From contig NC_049995.1 in the NCBI RefSeq assembly GCF_000003815.2, positions 4,632,959 to 4,696,958 of the forward strand: a stretch of DNA of 64,000 bases. Reading direction: 5' to 3'. The DNA is from Branchiostoma floridae. Lineage: Eukaryota; Chordata; Leptocardii; Amphioxiformes; Branchiostomatidae. Positions within the stretch are counted from its first letter, which is position 1. Every line of letters begins with the position of its first letter. Below are positions 1 through 13,400 of this stretch, piece by piece. A program made the translations under genes and the position numbers. The notes beneath the pieces are model-generated. The model saw only the letters and a program-made list of their open reading frames with translations. It ran no database searches and was not told the origin of the DNA.

Positions 1-2440
1 CACACTAGCAATGAATTGTAGTAATACAGGCAAACTGCTTTCCTGTTCCAAAATGATAGACACAGACCTAGCATTAGATCAAAATATTGCTAGTGACAAA
101 ATCGTTACAGTACAGCTGAAGATGACTTACCTATACTATACTATAGTATAATACAATCATGGCCAGCCTAGCCTCTTTTTGGTGCTATCACCCCGGATGA
201 CCCCGGAAAATCCAAAATGGCCACTAAAACGCAACAGAAAACTAGAGACAATCTTGTGTATTTATTGCAGATACACCTTTGCCTACCGTTTTTTTCATGT
301 CTGTAAGATGCCTTGCTTTGTTCATATGGATAATTGTATTCAACTCCTTGATTAGGGATCCGTAGAAAACAATCATAATTAGGTTTACAATTAATCAAAA
401 TGTTCGCTTGTATTATATGTTCGCGCAAGGCAGCTAAAGACAGTTCAGAAAGTTCTCGCCACGCTGTTTTACACCGATTTACAGTAATATAACATTCGGT
501 TTGTTTCAAGAACACCATATACCGTAAGGATGAAAATACAACCAACCTCAGCAAATGTTTTCCAGATCTGACTGCTCTCTTCAAAAGTAGTTGGTAGGGG
601 GTGAAAGATGAAGTAGTACATGTAGTACATAGACCATCCGACGACGACTCCGTAGTAGCAACTGGAAAAGAAAGTATTAAAGTAAATATCTAGTCAATCA
701 TATTTTGTAAGTTCATATTTACCAACATCATTGGTTCTCCAGGCGGATTTATGAAACAAAAAAGAAAAATTACCTCACAGCAAAGTTAACAATGCTTATC
801 CAGGCCCCTAGCCACGTCGATTGACGCCCAAAAGATTGTGGAAGGCCATTGGTGGAGCTCTCCTGGTGAACCGACCAATGGCGTACTCCATGATAATAAT
901 CTGCATAGACCACAGGAACAGGAACACCAACCACACCAGCAGGAACTGCAGACATCCTGGAAAAAGATTAAGGTATCATGAAGAGTGGGGGTATAATGAT
1001 TTCAAATAACCATTTCTATGGATGAATGTAACGCTAGTTCATCTTTATCTGTTGAGTAAGTTATTTTGAAACATCAAAATTTGAAAACACTGTCCGTTGA
1101 TTTGAAATCCCAAAATTCTCTTGTTTTCTAGAACAACGAATATAGGTTATAATTATTCGACGGAAAAAGGGTTAACTAGCCTTACAGTGACTGATCTATT
1201 AAAATAATTGGAGATGTGGTTCAATACGGCATTTCGTTACTTTCCATATCTATGCATGTTGGTGTCTCAATTTAAATCTCAATCTCAGCCCAAACGTACG
1301 CAGCAATTTTGTGTTTTTATCAGCCATGTTTTAATTTTTCTTCTTCAAGCTGACAGAAAAAGATGGGCAAGGGCAAGGGACTAGGTGAGCTTCGCAAAGT
1401 CAACGTCAACTAGAGAATTTAATATATTGTGTCTTGATTTTACTTGATTTTGATTGTTGTAGATTTCCAGTAAAAAGAACATTGTTGTGCAAAATTTCCA
1501 CCTACGCCAACTGGACATTTTAATAATATGTAATAACGCCTAAAGTTTACCTTTCTCTCCACTGTTGTTTGCTAGAATTCTAGGAAAGCGCCAGAGATTT
1601 CCCGTCCCCACAGCGCACCCCACACAGCTGATGATGAGCCCGAGTTTGGAGGAGAACCTGCCGGTCCTGTCTGTGTCCGGGTGCGACTCGGACGTAGTTT
1701 GGAAAATAGATTCCAGTCTCGAGTCATCAGTATCCTACAGAGTGAACAAAACATGTGGTTAGAAGTAGAAACGCAATGGCATTTCTATCAAGACGTCTTA
1801 GCGCCAGGTTTCCCTCATATATACTGTCAAAGTGTAACACGTGTCATAAAAGGTCTGATACATGTAGATATACAAAAAATAAGAGTCTAATAATTGGTAT
1901 ATTATTCAGCTATCGATAATCAGGGGTGGGCAATATGCCAAAAACAGATTCTCTTCGGCAATTCAAACTGTACTATAGTTTTCCTCCCGCCTTCTAAGTG
2001 TGCATTTTGTACATAACTGACTATTAAAGCGTGGCTACCTTGTCCCCAAACGACCCTGTCAAGGGACTACCTAGGTAGGTAGGTAAGGGCAAAAATAGTG
2101 TCACGTAGGATATACATCTATACGGCTGTCCTAGTAGAATATAAGACATCTGTAGTGTATTTTTTGCATGAAATTTCTATCATGTAAAAGTTTGAGTGAC
2201 GTAGTAAACAAAACAGACTGTGTGATAGAACAGGGCTCAATAGAATGTGGGTGGGAGGGGGGCATCATACCCTTAGGCGGTGAAGTACGGTTCGAACTGG
2301 CCTTGACCCGTAATCTAATGCACGTGAAAGGCATGAAAAGGCGTAACAACTTGGTCCTACACACGATATGTTGGACAGAAGTAGTCAAAACTCACCTCAT
2401 TCACCAATCTCGTTCTCTCAGACTTTCTTTCGTCCGCCAT
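1..2440 (-). pseudogene. SLC6-like transporter A, 5' part only; frameshifted exon 3
   Basis: Five exons are in view: 2396-2440 (MADERKSERTRLVNE), 1551-1734, 774-956, 547-661 and 1-42; the gene continues off the left edge. Exon 2 encodes the NSS TM1 signature GNLWRFPRILANN, exon 3 TM2 (GCLQFLLVWLV...), exon 4 TM3 (CYYGVVVGWSMYYMYY), exon 5 starts TM4 (ESSLPVLLQF). Splice phases match genes B and C. Exon 3 is 183 bases rather than the 184 of every other copy: one base is missing near 820/821, which puts a TAG in frame and shifts the rest of TM2. Either this is a decaying copy or there is a base-call error. All other visible splice sites are intact. Also unusual: the conserved Trp that opens TM4 (SSWPV in B and C) is Leu. 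Confidence 0.8.
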
Positions 2441-4441
2441 CTTTGATTATCTGCTTGGCATTGAGTAAAACCGACGTGGTAAGACCGGTTTTAGGGACAC
2501 CTCTTAGCCTAGGCCTAGGGGTTGATTTGTTCTGACGCGGCTGTATGTATAGAAATTACATGCTCTGAGGTGTAATTAAAAGAATCTGTGGGCAGGTGAG
2601 GATGTACATGTGGTTAATGAGAGCACGTGAACTGCTCCAGACCAGGTGTCGCCTCTTAACGACGCGGAACCCGCTCAGAAGCGTCCACGGCCACGCGTTT
2701 CACTTAGAATAGGAGACACAACAACCCATTGTCATTTTTCTTTGTGTTAATCTTTTTCGAAAGAAAGAAAAGCTGTGAGGATATCTCCCATAGCAAACGG
2801 TGTACGACTGCTTGATCAAAGAACGGCCGATAGGATGTCTACATAATTTTATAAGATCTTAATAAATTTTGTTTGTTGGAAAAACTTGTTGATTTGTTCT
2901 TAATCTTAAAAATGCCATTAAAAAATAATTACACTGTTATAGATATAAGTAACTAGCTATACAGATATCACACCTTCGGAGATAAATAACGGGAGGGGTA
3001 GATAAATATTTCAAAAGGACAGTTGCGTTTGCTAAAGTATCGGAGTGATTGCATTCTTAGATCTTAGTGTAACTCTCTTGACTGAACTCAATTTTATTAT
3101 CTTTTATTCCACACTTCTTTGAACAATAAACGTATTAGCATATGAAAAAAATTCTGCTTTCAAGACGTTTTCAAGCTTTTTTTGCCGTTTTAATAGCTCA
3201 AAATCCATTCAGAAACTTTCCAGATAAAATGAGAAGTACAGATACAAGCAGAGAACGAAGTTTAACAATTTTGAATCTCTTCCTGCCTGTGATGATTTTA
3301 TTGCATATATCATTCATATATAAAATATTAGTTTGTCGAAATTGCGACAGTTGTCATCTTCCACATGTCCGGAGTTGGCCTTTAAATGACATATGAATAC
3401 CTCATGTGACCTATTCTATGATGTTTTAATCGTGAAACATCATTACATTCACTATTACTGATCACATGTAACACCTGAGAAGCAATTACAAGTAACAAAT
3501 TAATCATGAGAGTCACCATGCGAGTTTTTCAATGATATTTATAATATCTTAGAATTATTGTCTTATATTTATAATTCATAATTAATATTCATGAAAATTT
3601 CGAAAAAAAGGAAACACAGATATGCCATTATTTATAATTAGTCTTTATTGTTTGTAAACATTTCTAAAGTTACCATCGAGAGCTTGTCTCTGTTTACGAT
3701 CTTTTTTTACAAATCTATAGAAACGACGTGGATGGCTTAAAACAATATTTCGAATGTTTTCTGATGTGGGAAAAACTATTTGCAAAATTAAACCCAAGTT
3801 CAAATTTTTTTCAAACTATGAAATATCCATTAGAAATAATTACAAATGATTAAAATCTATTATAAACAAAGGCAACAAAGACTCGCACGGTGTCTTGGAA
3901 TGGACTCTACTATTGCATTATAAACATAACCTTGTTGAACGTCGTGTGTATATCTAAGGTGCATATTCTATGTGCATTTAAAGCTATAGTTATTATTATT
4001 ACTATTATTATCATTGTTATTATTATTGGACCTATGAAACAATTACCCGTTACAGTCCATGAGAAGACATGTACCACTATCACGTTCATATGAAACTTCT
4101 GAACTGTTCTGAACTTTGCTACATTACCCTCTAACAGATAAAAAACTTAAGTGCTGTGATTATCATAGTTATTAATTCTAATGAAGATAAGTCATAACAT
4201 CAGTACCGAAAAAGGTATCTGTATTTGTATCTGTATCTATATAGCCGGTATAACCGCCGTTCGGCGTAACACACCAGCTTCGCAGGCACGCGGCGCGGCA
4301 GCAGCTGGCTATATTACACCGAACGACTCGTTACACCTAACTTTTGCACATCTATGTGCATCTAGGTAAATAGACCAATACAGAACATTTAACATTCAAG
4401 AAGCTGTCGAGGTAGAAATGTCACAGACAGTAAGACCATAA
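2441..4441. other. Spacer between A start and B stop
   Basis: Two kilobases between the first exon of A and the stop codon of B. It must hold the A promoter, but I see no clear core promoter motif. Much of it, including the stretch just upstream of the A start codon and the part before the B stop, is recognisably similar to 39746-41339, the spacer between orphan exon F and gene C. A short repeat lies at 4213-4362. No protein or RNA gene is supported. Confidence 0.6.
4213..4362 (+). repeat. Short dispersed repeat R, copy 1
   Basis: A 150-bp block with GC-rich centre, flanked by TATCTRTAT-type runs; it shares phrases such as AGCCGGTATAACCGCCGTTC, CACCAGCTTCGC and CCTAACTTTT with 11341-11480 in the opposite orientation. 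Two copies in opposite orientation in one window indicate a mobile repeat family. No coding capacity. Confidence 0.6.
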
Positions 4442-7400
4442 TCAATCTATCGTCTTGTAATCTAGAACTGGTCCCTCTACAGCCCTGTCTGTCATGACGA
4501 TGATGTTCTTGTTGTCTCCTCTGTCCTGTCTATGACAGCAGCAGCAGGCGGGGATGTCCTCCTGTTTGGCGATGAGTGAAGACCACCAGCGGGACATGCT
4601 GGCTCGGTACCGGACAAACAGGAGGTTCAGGCCCAGGAGAAACAGCCCGGCAACAAACCACTGAAGATGAAATAATAGCAATTTTCAACGACACGTAGAA
4701 GCTTTCAATTGCCAAATGATTCTTTGTTGAGTTTTAATGATATAAAATCACATGGCAAGAATCGTAGCATGATCTCTTATATGTATCATAAAGATATTAA
4801 TATTAAGTATCATTGCAGTGAATTCATGAAATAATATTTAATCTTAGAGTGCAATCAATGGCAGAATTGAGGATACCACGAATAAGATAGATGCATTCAT
4901 TTATTTATCTTGTAGGATGGTCCCTTCAGTCTAGCAGGCTGATTTCCATTGGGCCCCGTGACATTTCTTTAACATATGAACAATACTAATATAACATAAA
5001 ATGCATGGTATTCTTCCTTGTCTGATTGTGAAACGTTAAGTGAAAAATTTAATAGTTTGCTCAAATCTATAATGCATCACTCAGTACGTAGTACTAGTAA
5101 CGGTTGTGATGTCATTAACTAGCAGCCAATGATTTATGTAGATTATCAACTCTTTAGTGCATGACTATCTTACCCCCAAGAATGCTGTCATGAGAGACCC
5201 TTCTCCCAGCTGGTACCAGGGGATTTTCTCGTTCCGTACAGTACTGACGACCCACCACACCAGTAACGTCAGACCCTCAACTGGTAACACGTATCTGTAC
5301 AACAAGAAGGTGAATGTTACAGACGTAATTAGATCTTATATATCTATCCATAACTTTAGCAGTTTAGACAGTGATGGTGTGTATAATTACTTACCAGTGA
5401 AGGTGTATGTATGCCACAAAAATTGTAGATTAGGTTTTGCTAGTATGGTGTTGCACGTGGCTCTAGAAGCAATTGAATAACAAACAATATACTAGAAAGA
5501 CTGGTTGATGATATGTTGGTGGTACTCACTTGACAAGCCATTCCCAAGCTTTAGGTAGTTTCCAGTCGGAGCCATCTCCTGCCTATATATAAGAATACAA
5601 AATGTTGATGATGATAATGATAATTTAATGAAGGAAATGTTGACAAAGTTTTTGTCAGAAAACTATAAACATGAACGCTACTCATCTACACTATAAGCCA
5701 AGGTCAAATTTGAAGCGAAACACTAGCACCTATAAAATGTTGTTGTTGTTGTTGTCGCTTATATTGAATCAAAAGACGGTCTTTGTAAAGATATTTGACT
5801 ATCTCAACATTTGATAGACACAAATTTTTAGTTAATATCAAACGATAAAAACGTACAGCCTTCAATGATTTTTCGATAGAATAAAGAGCATAGGTAACAT
5901 TAAACTGTCAGCTTTGAGCTACCTCGTTCAGCAGGTTGAGGCGAAAGTTCAATGACCCGTATCTCCAGAACAGGTAGATGAAAACCAACCCTGAGATGAT
6001 TAATGCAGCGCCCCATATAAAGTCCTAGAAAACAAGAAATGTCGTCTTCAAATTAGAAACAATTAAAAACTTAAATGATCCTTAAATGAAAATCATTACA
6101 AGTACTAACAACTTTTTGTCAATCTTATGATATTATTTCATAGAAATGTATAAATCTTAAAGCATGGTTAACGTTTAGAACAAAACCTGTTATATTTGTA
6201 GTTCGACATGTTTAAATTTGTAATGATAAGTACAATGCTATTTCTAATGCGTATATATTAAACTGTGGTATGTGTCCCAATATCTAAAAGCGAAAAACGA
6301 CTATTCTATTTTGCAACCTAATGTGATCATGCCTGGATGGCAAGAAAGTTAACGTTGACAGCCTTAAACCATGGTTACTGTTGCAAGTTTAAAAACTCCA
6401 ATGTATTATACTTGCCGATCAGATACTAAGGACTGAATCATTTAAGTAAATGTACTTAAATTTAAGTATTGTCTATCTGTGATTCATTACGCAACTCTGT
6501 CTGCGATTCAATGTGCTATTTTCAAATTTGCATGACTTTATAACTATTTCTGATTAGTATTTCTGATTATGTATTCCATTGCAGGTGAGTACTCTATTTT
6601 GCGACAAGATTGGGTCATACCTGGATTGCAAGAAAGCTAACGTTGACAGCACTGGGGACGCCCAGGAGGAACACTAGTGTACCCACAACCACTGATGCCA
6701 CGTTTCTTCTCACTGCAAACAGTTGTGAACAATTCAGTGAATGGTATGCTTACAGAAATCAGAAAGAAGCTTAAAGATAACTATTCAACTTTTATACGTA
6801 TAGAGTATGATACAGTGCAATATTCTATTTTAGATCAAGCCGTCTATTTTGTCGTCGTCACAGTATTGAAATACCAGCAAGTTTATTTTTGACAGTGCAA
6901 TAATGTGATATAGTCCGGCGGCTTAGCTGAAAAAAAAATCAGGCTAATTGTGCACTTTTGTCTAAAAGCACCAAATTTGGCATACAGTTAGCTAGACATA
7001 TTCTAAGCAAATCTAGATATGGAGGCATCTCAATTTCAGCCCAGGAGCACTTTACGGCACTTTGAATTTAGAGGCCCCGGAAATGGAATACCCATGTTGG
7101 TGATTTCCTTATGGGGAGGGGCAAAAAAAAATAAACTTCCTCGTTTCTTCTTTAAAATTCATATGTCGATAGAACCAGTCACTACGAGCACCGAAATATT
7201 TTTCCTTTTTCAATATTCAGCTTTGATAGAAAATTATGAGTCCTAAAATCGGATTTTTTTTAGATTTTCTCATCAAAAATATATACTTTACTTTAACACG
7301 TTTTTTTTGGTTGATGTCGGCCCATTGACACATGCATGCTTTGGTAATACATTTTATTTTGCTGAAATAGAAAAAAAATGATAGAAACAAAACGTTTAAT

Positions 7401-10400
7401 TTACATCATAGCCCACAAACCTTCCTTCAGCCGATACGGGAGCTGATACTGACTGCCAAACACCTTTGACCCTTTGCTGACGTCACAATTCCTTTCCGGA
7501 TGTGTGACGTAGGCTTTGGGTCATTTCAAGTTGATAAGGATCAGAGGACTGATCAAAAGCTTGTTGGGTACGTGACTTTATTTTGTATACGGATATTAGG
7601 TCTTAAAATTGTAACATAAAACATTTAATGTGTAAAGTCAAACCTACCTCCCCAGTCGACAAGAACCTGAGCAGTACTGTTCATCGCGGTGAAGTAGCTA
7701 CTGAACCCTGCCACCACTACCATGAGGAAGTAAAGGGACGCCATCACTCGGCCGCCGGTCATGGTGGAGAATAGAATCGGCATCCTGTGAACATAACGAA
7801 GGGTCATTCAACAGGCTTGTAGGTCATGGAGAAATCAACACAAGAATAAACAAAGATGGGGGGACTTAGTCACTTTTCGCATCTTTGCAGAGATGCTACC
7901 ATGTTGTGCATTGATGTAGAAGGACGGTATTGGAGGAATTATAAATAAGTAGACCGGATAGATATTATCTTTCAGGTTGTGTAGACAGGGCAAGAGTAAT
8001 TTAGTGACAGTACAACACACATATCTACACTATGTAGGGTACGGAGAAGCAGCTCAGTGCAGCGAAGCCCGCCCCAGCTCAGTTTTGAACTGGGAGAGGG
8101 ATTTCGCCTTCGCCACATTAGACGCAAGTTCATTCCACTCTTTGATGGACCGAGGGAAGTACGAGAGTAGTTGGTCTTACACGCACTGGTCTGTAGCTTG
8201 AAAGCATAGCTAGTGCGGTAGGAGCACCAAGCTGCTGGGACGAGACAAGTGGGGGGGGGGGGATGGTATTGTGCAGGATTTTATACATTGTGGTCAGCCT
8301 GGCCATTTTACTTATTTTGTATGAAGAACTATTTTTCCTAAAATTCACAGCAACTAAACAGAAAAAAATGACGGTGTTACCAGACGAAGGTGAGTCCTGT
8401 GTTGGCAGGCCCGTTCGTCTTCAGGAGTTTCATCAGGTCGTCCTTGTCTCCTCCGGGACTAACTTTGGTCCAGGTGGAAAACACGGTACAGAACACCATC
8501 GTGCCAGACATCAGGCTGAAGTTGGACAAGTAAAAAAGAAAAAAAAATTAGGTACAATATCAATCTACGGCTTCAAATTGTACGACACCCGCCTTTGTGG
8601 TGTCATAATTTGTAGAAATCACAACGAGAGGCAAACACCCTATGGAAGGAAATCTATCCTTTTTCTAACTAACTAATTTGTGTAAACGACCTGACATAAT
8701 TGTGTAGGTGTAGCCGTTATCACCACTCCATGTCTACCTGCAACAATTTTCCTTATCATTTCCTTCTTTCTTATGTTTTCAGTATATTATGTTAATACAT
8801 GTATTGCAATTTTGATTTACTTGTATCGCAGAATGATATTATGTATTGGTTATTCCCAAGTTGCTATGATTTGTATTGACTGGTAAACGTGTCGAAGTTG
8901 AGTTGAGTTATGTTACTTCTTATTTTATTTGGTATGTATGTATATGTATATCTGGGGTTTCCCTTCAGGGCACATTGAAAAGCGCATAGAAAAGGTGATA
9001 TGTTATCCCTGGTAAAGTAAACAAAAACAAACAGTGGACGGGTGTTAAACTTCCAATTCTCATAGTATCCCAATGCACCATTTCTATCTACATATTTCGT
9101 TGGCTAGTATTCTAGTATTGCTGCCCCTACGGCTGGTGAGGCTATGGGACCTGTGAGGTGAGGTGAGAGTATTATGGTATTTGCTAACTGTGGTTGCATA
9201 TGAAGACAAATAAACAATAACTGATCACATGTACAACACCTCCGTTTTCACAGAAATTATCCAGACAATATTTCTCACCTTACAGTGTTGTTGAGGAATG
9301 GTATGAGAGCTCCTGTCTTCACAGGTCCCATGCTTTGGGTCATGCTCGCTCCATACACCAGGAAAATCCCACATGCTGCTCCTGTATCCCATGCGTTCTG
9401 GGACAGGGCGTCAATCCATAGTCTGGGGGTACCCAATAGTTCTGTATTAAAGTGATGAAACTGATTACGCATTTGCCTCAATCCTAAGGTTGGGTGGTAA
9501 TGTTAAAGAACGCATATGTTGAAAACAATAAGTTCATAATTCGAAAAGATAGCAAATGTATGAATGTAACCTTCCTAAAGTGCAGTGAAAGCACAAAGCA
9601 GTCATTTTATTAGCAAACAGGATAAGAATTTCTAGTAAATATGTACCATCAACAGTAGCCGCATGGGGGCGCTGTTGTTAAAAGGTGGTTGATCGAGTAC
9701 GAAGAATGTGACTTGACGTTATATATCTCATACAATAGCGATTACATGAAAAGATGATTAGCAATGGCCTAAATAAATCTCTTTCAAGCATTTGATTTAA
9801 AAGAATAATGTACATGTGTTAAAGCAATTCTTAACCATGTACTATATGGCCATGACCTCGCAGTTCCTGGGAAAGAAGAGATGAATGTTTCTTTTTTATT
9901 TGTACCAAACAATTTACAACATCTGGAACAGTCTACCACCATACATACGTACAACACCAACTCTGGCTTCCTTTAAGAGACCCTTAAAGTAACGGGAACG
10001 ACCAAAATGTACGGACTCGACTCATGTAGCAGCTCTCACTATTATGTATTTTGTACCATGTATGTAAAAAATGTGTATATAGTTTTGTAGACTTACAAGC
10101 AAAGACTCGGACTTTAAACGATGTAAATTTTATCTCTGTTAAATACTTTGTCTGACCCTTGTATCTTCTCTACACCTACATGAAAGGTTCAAACAAGCAA
10201 ACTGTACTAGAAAATTCATATCAAGCGTGCGTCTAAACCCTTCAAGAATGATGATCCTACTTACGCCAGTCTGGTGTGAAAATGAAGGCAAGTGCAGTCC
10301 CTGCGTTGTGTTGGGTTAGAGCCCAGATAAACGCTGTGATGACCAAAATCAAGAGTCCGGGAATCATGACCTTCATGGCTGGTTCGATGCTGTTTACTCC

Positions 10401-13400
10401 TTTCCACATCACAAGGACAGATGCAGCAGTAGCTAAGAAGTGTAATAGTACAGGCCAGCTGCTTTCCTGTTGTAAAGAACACAAAAATGATTTATCTGAA
10501 TACACATAATGTTCTTTAACCCTATTCAGACCGGAGGGGGGGGGGGGGGGCTTTTGAGGCCTGTGCCAATTTTGATGTCATATAACGCCAAAACGGCTTA
10601 TGCTAAAGCCACCAAATTTGGTGAGTTTTCCTGAAATATTGTTGGGAACAATTTCAAGAAGCTTGACAAATGTCATTGATGTTGTTATTGGGAACCCAAG
10701 TCATAGCAAACATTATCATTCTGTTATCTGCCCTTGCTGTTACAGTTGGGTAGCAAAACCCGAAGTTGTATTAAAAAACCCTTTTTTTCATGAGTCCGGT
10801 CAATACAATCAAATTGATTACGTCATAATTACGTCATATTACGTCATCGTAACGTCAAACTTCTTATACTTGTCAGATATCATGTCTTTATTATTTCCTA
10901 AAAGTTTAGTGGCCATACAACATGTCGTTTAAGAATTAGAAGCGGAAGGCCTCAAAAGCCCCCTCCCGGTCCAGGGGTGACCAAAAAATCCCGGTCTGAA
11001 TAGGGTTAATAGAAGTAAATTCTTTTTTTTTTCCATTGTATAAAAGGTTGTTGTTTTTGTTGTTTTTATGGTGGGGTTTGCAGCACAATTAACTCTACAT
11101 TGACAAAAATATTGTTTTTTTTAAATAAAGATCACGCGAAATTGAGAATACCCTTCAAATGATAATTCAAAGTTAACTGCATGTAACAGTTGCGATAGCC
11201 TGTGTTTACACAAGCTCTCGCCGGCTGGGCTTAATGACCCCCTCCCCCTAGGGAGGCGGCAATCTTAGGGCCGGACGCTAGGGGCGCGATTTTAGTCAGG
11301 CTAACAGTTGCGAGACCTGGGTAGTTTTAAAAACGCTTGCAGATAGATGTGAAAAAGTTAGGTGTGACGGGTCGTTCGGTGTAATATAACATAACCAGCT
11401 GCTGCCGCGCGCCGCGTGCATGCGAAACTGGTGTGTTACGTCGAACGGCGGTCATACCGGCTATATAGATATAGATATTTAGAGATCCACTCACATGATA
11501 AAGTAAGATGGCTAAAAATATACCGACCTCAGCAAACGCTTTCCAGATCTGACTGCTCTCTTCAAAGTTTGTTGGTAGGGGGTGAAAGATGCAGTAGTAC
11601 ATGTAGTGAATAGACCATCCGACGACGACTCCGTAGTAGCAACTGTCAATGAAACACATATCATATATATATATTTCAAAGAAGTCAAAGTCCGTAATAG
11701 TTACGTAGATTAAGTACCCTTATCTCTATCGTATGCACATTCATCCACTTAATATTTGTATTTTAAAATTGAGTGTATCTAGATGTACTCAAACCACATT
11801 CAATCCATTTCATGTATTTAGTCTTTCTTCTCTTGCAATTAGCCCCATGGGCATGAATTTGCAATAAAACATTTCATTAATGAAGTGAAAGGTACACACT
11901 TGTAACTTATTTGCAAACACATGCAACAGTAGTGGGAAATTGTTTCATTCAAATATGACAAAAAACAAGCTAAAATTACGTCAATATGATAAAAAGTTTA
12001 AAAGATCTTACGTCATCAAAAAGTTTACTATGCTTATCCAGCCCCCAAGCCATGTGGACTTCACACCCAGTAGATCGTGCCATGCCATTGGTGGAGCCCT
12101 CCTGGTGAACCGACCAATGGCGTACTCCATAATGATAAACTGCATGGACCACAGGAACAGGAACACCAACCAGACCAGTAGAAACTGCAGACATCCTGGA
12201 AAAGATCATAATTCCATTATGTGTCGTCAAATGTGGGAGGAGTCAATGAAGGATAAACAAATAAGCATACGAGTGATTACAGTCATTGCATATGGTGATG
12301 CATGATGATGATGATGATGATGATATGGTGATGCATGATGGTGATGATGATATGGTGATGCATGATGATGATGATGACAGTCATTGCACTATTCGTTTTT
12401 TTATAACAGTATGGCGTATTCTGCCACTTTCCAATCAAGGTAGAAGACTCTGCTTACATCTATGTTAGATTTAAATGTGTTCTTGCTCTAAAGTCTATAG
12501 CACTTTATCGACAAGATTTTGAGGATTCAATTTGTCAAAATCGGAAGGTCGGGTGCAGAAGCGTACAACGTCGCTAGGAGGCCTATTCTAGTTGGCCAAT
12601 GTTTTACAAAGCTCCTTGGTTTTACCGACCCCTACCTACATTAGGCTGGGTACAACCCTGATAGTATGTAGTTTGCTGCTATGTTATCTTCTGCTACAGC
12701 CGTCTACCGTATATAATGTATAATGAATGTCAGAACTAGAAGCGACTGTATATAGTGCATAATAAACATCGGAGCAAACTACTTTCCGGATGGTTACCAT
12801 ATACCTTCCTACCATATATGAAGAAAATTCAATCAATGTCTACTGACTAGAGTTACCTAGTATGTGCGGTCAAGAAAGACACAAAAAAATTATCTCTGGC
12901 GTGAAATGAATTTGTGTATAAAGAACGTTGTTGTGCAAAGTCTACACCTACGTCAACCGGCCTAGATTCTAATAATCAAGAACTTTTGTAGCTGTGACAA
13001 AATATTTACCTTTCTCTCCACTGTTATTAGCCAGAATTCTCGGAAAGCGCCAGAGATTTCCCGTTCCCACAGCGCAGCCCACACAGCTGATGATGAGGCC
13101 GAGTTTGGAGGAGAACCTGCCGGCCCTGTCTGTGTCCGGGTGCGACTCGGACGTAGTTTGGAAAATAGCCTCCAGTTCTGAGTGATCAGCATCCTACAGT
13201 GTAGACAAAATATGTGGTCAAAACAATGACATAACGCATTTCAAACATACTGTAAATGCAGAAACTTTCGCTATGTTCGCGGTTTTCGCGGCGCGCGGCC
13301 ACTTCATCACGAAACCATCGCGAACATTTTTCCTTGGCAGTAAGAGACTACAATGCATGTTGCTACCGCGAACTTAAATCCCTGCGAACTTTAATGTATT

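Noticed and set aside
168-584. 138-codon minus-strand frame
   Set aside because: It overlaps exon 4 of gene A in a different frame and has no family features; the exon reading with matching phases in four paralogues is preferred.
11327-11659. 110-codon frame extending exon 4 of B through intron 4
   Set aside because: It reads from the true exon into MITE sequence; comparison with gene D places the exon end at 11528.
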